From contig JAHBMJ010004656.1 in NCBI GenBank assembly GCA_018398765.1, forward strand, positions 44,285-78,626: 34,342 bases of DNA, in the 5' to 3' direction. This document shows, piece after piece, positions 31,344-34,342 of the stretch. Source of the stretch: Chromera velia (taxonomy: Eukaryota > Sar > Chromeraceae). The notes under the pieces were generated by a model. That model was not told the origin of the DNA. It did no database searches and worked only from the letters and a program-made list of their open reading frames with translations. Each line of letters starts with the position of its first letter. The stretch's first letter is position 1. The translations under genes and the position numbers were made by a program.

Positions 31344-33937
31344 GAATCAAGCAAGCAAGCAAGCAAGCAAGCAACCAATCAGCAGAAGCAACACTCTCAA
31401 CACTCAAGTCCACACACAAGAACGGGTAGAGAGACAAATCAACCAAACTGAAAAAACATCTGCCGGCCGGAAAATGCGCATTGACGACTGCATTTTCTTT
31501 CGAAGTGTTCAGTCGGAAGGAAGCTTGGCGCTTCCAGCGCTTTTCAGAGAAAGACACAGAAAGGCCGCATTCTGTGCCCCTCAGCAATTAGACGAAGGAG
31601 GCCCTGATTAGACCTACCGACCTCTCTCCCTCCGCGTCCTGTCCCTCAGAGTACTGTTCTGCCTCGTTGCTGATCTCCGAGCTGCTGATCTCTGCACGGA
31701 GATAGACAGACAGACAGACAGACAGATTAATTGGTATCAGACAGGGCTGATCGATGGCGGTGCGAAATTGAAACACAGAGAGGAAGAGCAGTACAATAAG
31801 CAACACGAAAAATGAGAATGAAGGGGAGAGAATTTATTTCGTTAATCTCCTTCTTTCACCGGCAAATGCACACTCAATGGGAGGAGCACGAGGGAGGAAG
31901 AGAAGAGGCAGAGTGAGGAGAGAGAGAACACGGAGAAAGGAGTAGACAATCAAAAGTAAGTGAGGCATAAGAAAAGGATAACGAAAGGGACTACCCATGC
32001 ACATACAAACAAGGACCTATTCGAACGATGTTCTCTAACCAGTGCACTCTTCCTCTCTCCTCTCCCTTTTTCTTTCTGTCCTCTCTCCAATCACTCTTCT
32101 ACCTTCATTTCTGTCATTACTCAGTCTGCCAGGCTGACAGGCTGACTGACTTTTGTTGAATTCCTGGCAGACTCTCTCTTCGACCTTTCTCCAGAACCCT
32201 TCTGATATGTCCCCCATGTCCTTGATTAATGCCGAAATCTCAGATTGGAAGTTGCCCGCCTCCTCCTCCAAGAGTTCCTGCACAGACGACAAACAGACAC
32301 AAACGCTCTCTCTCACCCACTCACTTACTGATGCAGGCTTGGTCGTTTCGTATGGAATTTCTGTCCCTTGTGCTTTCCTCCACTTACCTTTTACCTGTCC
32401 CCCCATACTCTCCTGTATGTGATTGCATGTGGAAACATGAAACCGCAAAAAACGCCGCAGGATCTTTTCCGGACGACCCCGTTTTATGTTTTCGAATCGA
32501 AAGTCTCTGAGGACTGTTTTTGGTATACGACCGCACGCATCATTATTCATACGTTAATTCCGTCCACGTGTGCGATTTCAATTTCGCAGTCTGCCTTGTC
32601 TCTCTTTTTTCCTCTTGCTAGGGCTCTCGAAAGGCATTCATTCAACCTAGAAAATTAAGGAAATTGAATTAATGCTTTGTGAGGTGCATACAAAAGCATG
32701 ATTGCATGCGTGTGCACAGTCAGTCGAGGGTTGGATCTGCAAGTCTCTCTCGCTTGTCCCTTCTTTCAAAAACGACTGGCAGCATGCAAGTGACACTCTG
32801 CAGACGGACAAACGGACGGACGGACCTGAAGTTGGATTTCTGCAATCGACAGCGACTGTTCCACGTCGCGGATGTCGGCAGTCATGCGCCTTCTGAACTC
32901 GTCAAACACCGCGCGGGAGTCCTCCTTCTCGAGATTCCGGAGGGCCTGCAAGCACTTGGACAAAGAAAGAGTGAATGCATGAGTGAATAAATGAATGAAT
33001 GAATGAATGAATGAATGCGTGAGAAATGACGAGAGGGGAAAAGTAGGCGAGAGCGCAATCAAGTGAGTAAATGAAAGAAATTGTGTATGAGTCAGTGATT
33101 TCATTCATTCATGCATCAGTGAGAGAGCAAGAAAACAGATTAGCGAATGACTGATAGAGTTACAGTGGATGAGAAAAGTACGTATGGATTATTGAGAAGT
33201 CCGTTGATGAAGCAAGCGAGGTCTGTGGATGACTGCTGAAGACAGACGCCCGAGAGGGTAGGTCACCTTTTTCGTTTCTCTCTCTCTCTCTCTCTCTTTC
33301 TTTTTCTCATTCGTTCTGACTGGCTGACCACTTTCTTCGCCTTCTTGAAGTTCTTGAGAGTGTCTACGGCCTCTGTGCGGCTCTCTTCCTCGAGTTGATG
33401 GACCGCCGCCTCAAATCTGGAGGGGAGGAGGGAATGCAGGGAGGGAGGGAAGACAACAAACAAAGTAGGCAAGCAAGGCAAGGACCAAGAAGCATGGAGC
33501 GCATGTACACACATCATGTCAATACACAGGTGCACGTACAGGCAGGCTGTTAAGAAGCCAGACAAACAAAAAGAGAAGCAAACAAACAGATTTGGTAGCA
33601 TAACGCCGAAGCATACGAAACGTTGACACGTCCACATTGAAAAGCAGACATACAGTGGGCAGCACGATTCTATTGAAGAAGAGAGAAACGTCACCGCAGG
33701 GAAAAGAAAAAAAGGAGAAAGGGAAGAAGGTTTGAAAGTTGGCAGCAAAAGAAGAGGAAGAAGAAACCAAGAAACGGGGGAAATGCAATCAAAAATGTAG
33801 TCAGAATGAACGACTTAACGAAAAAAGTCAATCAAAGAAAAGAAAAAATTCTAAGAAAATCTGGACAGCACAAAGGCAGATAGACAAACTCACGCTGAAA
33901 GTCTCTTGAGTCGTCTCTGATTCTTTTCACCAATTTT
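29788..33937 (-). CDS. Unrecognised helix-rich, probably coiled-coil protein, C-terminal part (8 exons)
   Basis: Exons in transcription order are 33937-33894, 33416-33329, 32945-32826, 32277-32151, 31691-31622, 31248-31170, 30656-30549 and 29859-29788. All junctions are GT-AG, and phases agree throughout, giving 235 residues and TGA. The second exon could instead end at 33332. The protein is rich in Glu, Lys, Arg and Gln with helical segments such as FEAAVHQLEEESRTEAVDTL and ELLEEEAGNFQSEISALIKD. It has few Cys and ends in an acidic tail (EDFDDDDEEP). Earlier exons probably lie beyond the right edge. Layout would suit a cytoskeletal or axonemal protein, but I recognise no family. Two introns carry duplicated exon edges with a short insertion. 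LINE D has inserted just downstream. Confidence 0.8.
30620..30659. repeat. 40-bp direct repeat covering an exon 5' edge (functional copy)
   Basis: On the minus strand this is the start of the penultimate exon (30656), including GCAG of the acceptor. It matches 30747-30786 at 39 of 40 positions. This copy continues into the full exon, so it is the working one. Confidence 0.9.
30671..30743. mobile_element. Candidate miniature element 1 (73 bp, 14-bp perfect inverted ends)
   Basis: The ends ATTTTCTTTCATAC (30671-30684) and GTATGAAAGAAAAT (30730-30743) are exact reverse complements. The interior holds a 20-bp stretch (30677-30696) whose reverse complement AAAAGAATTCTGTATGAAAG recurs at 31133-31152. 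The 87 bp between the two 40-bp direct repeats is almost entirely this element. Confidence 0.6.
30747..30786. repeat. 40-bp direct repeat, extra copy of exon 5' edge with its own acceptor
   Basis: Second copy of 30620-30659, lying upstream of it on the gene strand. It has its own TCTACAG acceptor before GAGGAGGAG. The exon copy breaks off after 37 bp into the inserted element with no GT donor, so using this acceptor would give an aberrant transcript. Confidence 0.85.
30880..30912. repeat. (GGAA)n tract in intron
   Basis: Short GGAA/GGGA tract in the intron between the sixth and seventh recognised exons of the coiled-coil gene. Confidence 0.8.
31037..31073. repeat. 37-bp direct repeat, extra copy of an exon 3' edge
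   Basis: Matches 31163-31199 at 36 of 37 positions. On the minus strand it repeats the last 29 bases of the sixth recognised exon plus its GTGGGTG donor, and lies downstream within the intron. Confidence 0.9.
31074..31162. mobile_element. Candidate miniature element 2 (89 bp)
   Basis: Lies exactly between the two 37-bp direct repeats. It contains a 30-bp unit twice (31084-31113 and 31122-31151) that includes AAAAGAATTCTGTATGAAAG. Its right end TGTATGAAAGTAAATGCAT (31143-31161) matches the right end of candidate 1 (30729-30747) at 18 of 19 positions. Confidence 0.6.
31163..31199. repeat. 37-bp direct repeat covering an exon 3' edge (functional copy)
   Basis: On the minus strand this is the 3' end of the exon 31248-31170 with its GTGGGT donor. 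It is contiguous with the rest of that exon. Confidence 0.9.
31252..31375. repeat. Mixed (CACT)n, (AATC)n, (AGCA)n tetranucleotide tract
   Basis: Successive tetranucleotide tracts fill most of the intron upstream (gene strand) of the exon 31248-31170 and reach the acceptor itself. Confidence 0.85.
31708..31727. repeat. (CAGA)n tract at a splice acceptor
   Basis: On the gene strand it reads (TCTG)n and ends about 16 bp before the exon starting at 31691. It likely acts as its pyrimidine-rich tract. Confidence 0.8.
32983..33018. repeat. (AATG)n microsatellite in intron
   Basis: A GAATGAATG tract in the intron 33328-32946 of the coiled-coil gene. Confidence 0.85.
33278..33300. repeat. (CT)n tract in intron
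   Basis: A CT dinucleotide run in the same intron, about 30 bp after the donor on the gene strand. Confidence 0.8.
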
Positions 33938-34164
33938 CTGCATTCAGATTGCAAAAGAAAGAAGAGGGAAGCAAACAAAGCCAATCACACATCAGGGTGC
34001 AAAAATAAGAATCTCTCCATGTCTCTACTCAAACCAAAAGAGGGCGTGTTGAGGCACATTCGTGCGACCACTCGTCTCGAAATACAAACAGGCAGGCAGG
34101 CAGGCGGACGGACATGCAAGTGCATATATACACACTGGCACAGATCTCGGTGATTACCTCCCGC

Positions 34165-34201
<37 letters not shown>

Positions 34202-34342
34202 ATCTTTCTGCCCATCTGTCGGTCAGCTACCCCTCCATGCAATCCTATCCTCTGTACAAAACCTAGCTGCAATAGTCTCTGAATACGAAGGAAGGAAGGA
34301 GGGAAGGAAGGAAGGAAGGAAGGAAGGGAGGGAAGGAAGGAA
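33938..34342. other. Probable 5' intron of the coiled-coil gene with microsatellites
   Basis: No exon with clear phase support was found. Includes (CAGG)n at about 34088-34105, (TCTG)n at 34164-34198 and (GGAA)n at 34289-34342, which runs off the window. A possible TTGCAG acceptor on the minus strand near 34270 opens a frame, but nothing supports it further. Confidence 0.45.

Overview
This window looks like nuclear DNA from an intron-rich, repeat-rich protist or alga. Three genes can be assembled from exons with GT-AG introns and consistent reading phase. Their introns are packed with tetranucleotide microsatellites, and at least five degenerate retrotransposons lie between them. There are no bacterial operons, ribosome binding sites, rRNA or tRNA genes, or CRISPR arrays. 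A chromerid-like or other microbial alga is a guess from overall texture only; nothing here proves the taxon.

Layout. Positions 1-590 are a (TTGG)n-type array. Positions 765-5327 (+) hold the last seven recognisable exons of an L-gulonolactone / D-arabinono-lactone oxidase-like flavoenzyme; its FAD-binding half lies off-window. Two 5'-truncated non-LTR retrotransposons (LINE A, 5786-7850; LINE B, 8847-11175; both minus) follow, separated by a 33-bp minisatellite region. A decayed Ty1/copia-like element (about 12184-15900, +) comes next, then an AT-rich stretch and a GC-rich island with a long hairpin. Positions 18269-19807 (+) hold a two-exon gene for an unrecognised 439-residue protein with two membrane segments. 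After about 2.4 kb of featureless DNA come two more LINEs (LINE C, about 22400-25652; LINE D, 26513-29351; both plus). Positions 33937-29788 (-) hold the 3' end of a helix-rich, probably coiled-coil gene with an acidic C-terminus.

The retroelements are all broken by stops, frameshifts or truncation, and three have an Asp-to-Asn change in the catalytic Asp pair of reverse transcriptase. Each LINE appears to end in its own short microsatellite. LINE D sits between two 380-bp direct repeats (6 mismatches, no indels), which reads best as an exceptionally long target-site duplication.

The most unusual structure is inside the minus-strand coiled-coil gene. Two short insertions (87 and 89 bp) share a 20-bp core and a common end sequence. 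Each lies between 37-40 bp direct duplications of an exon edge, carrying a splice site with it. They may be two copies of a very small, undescribed mobile element that moves or copies splice boundaries.
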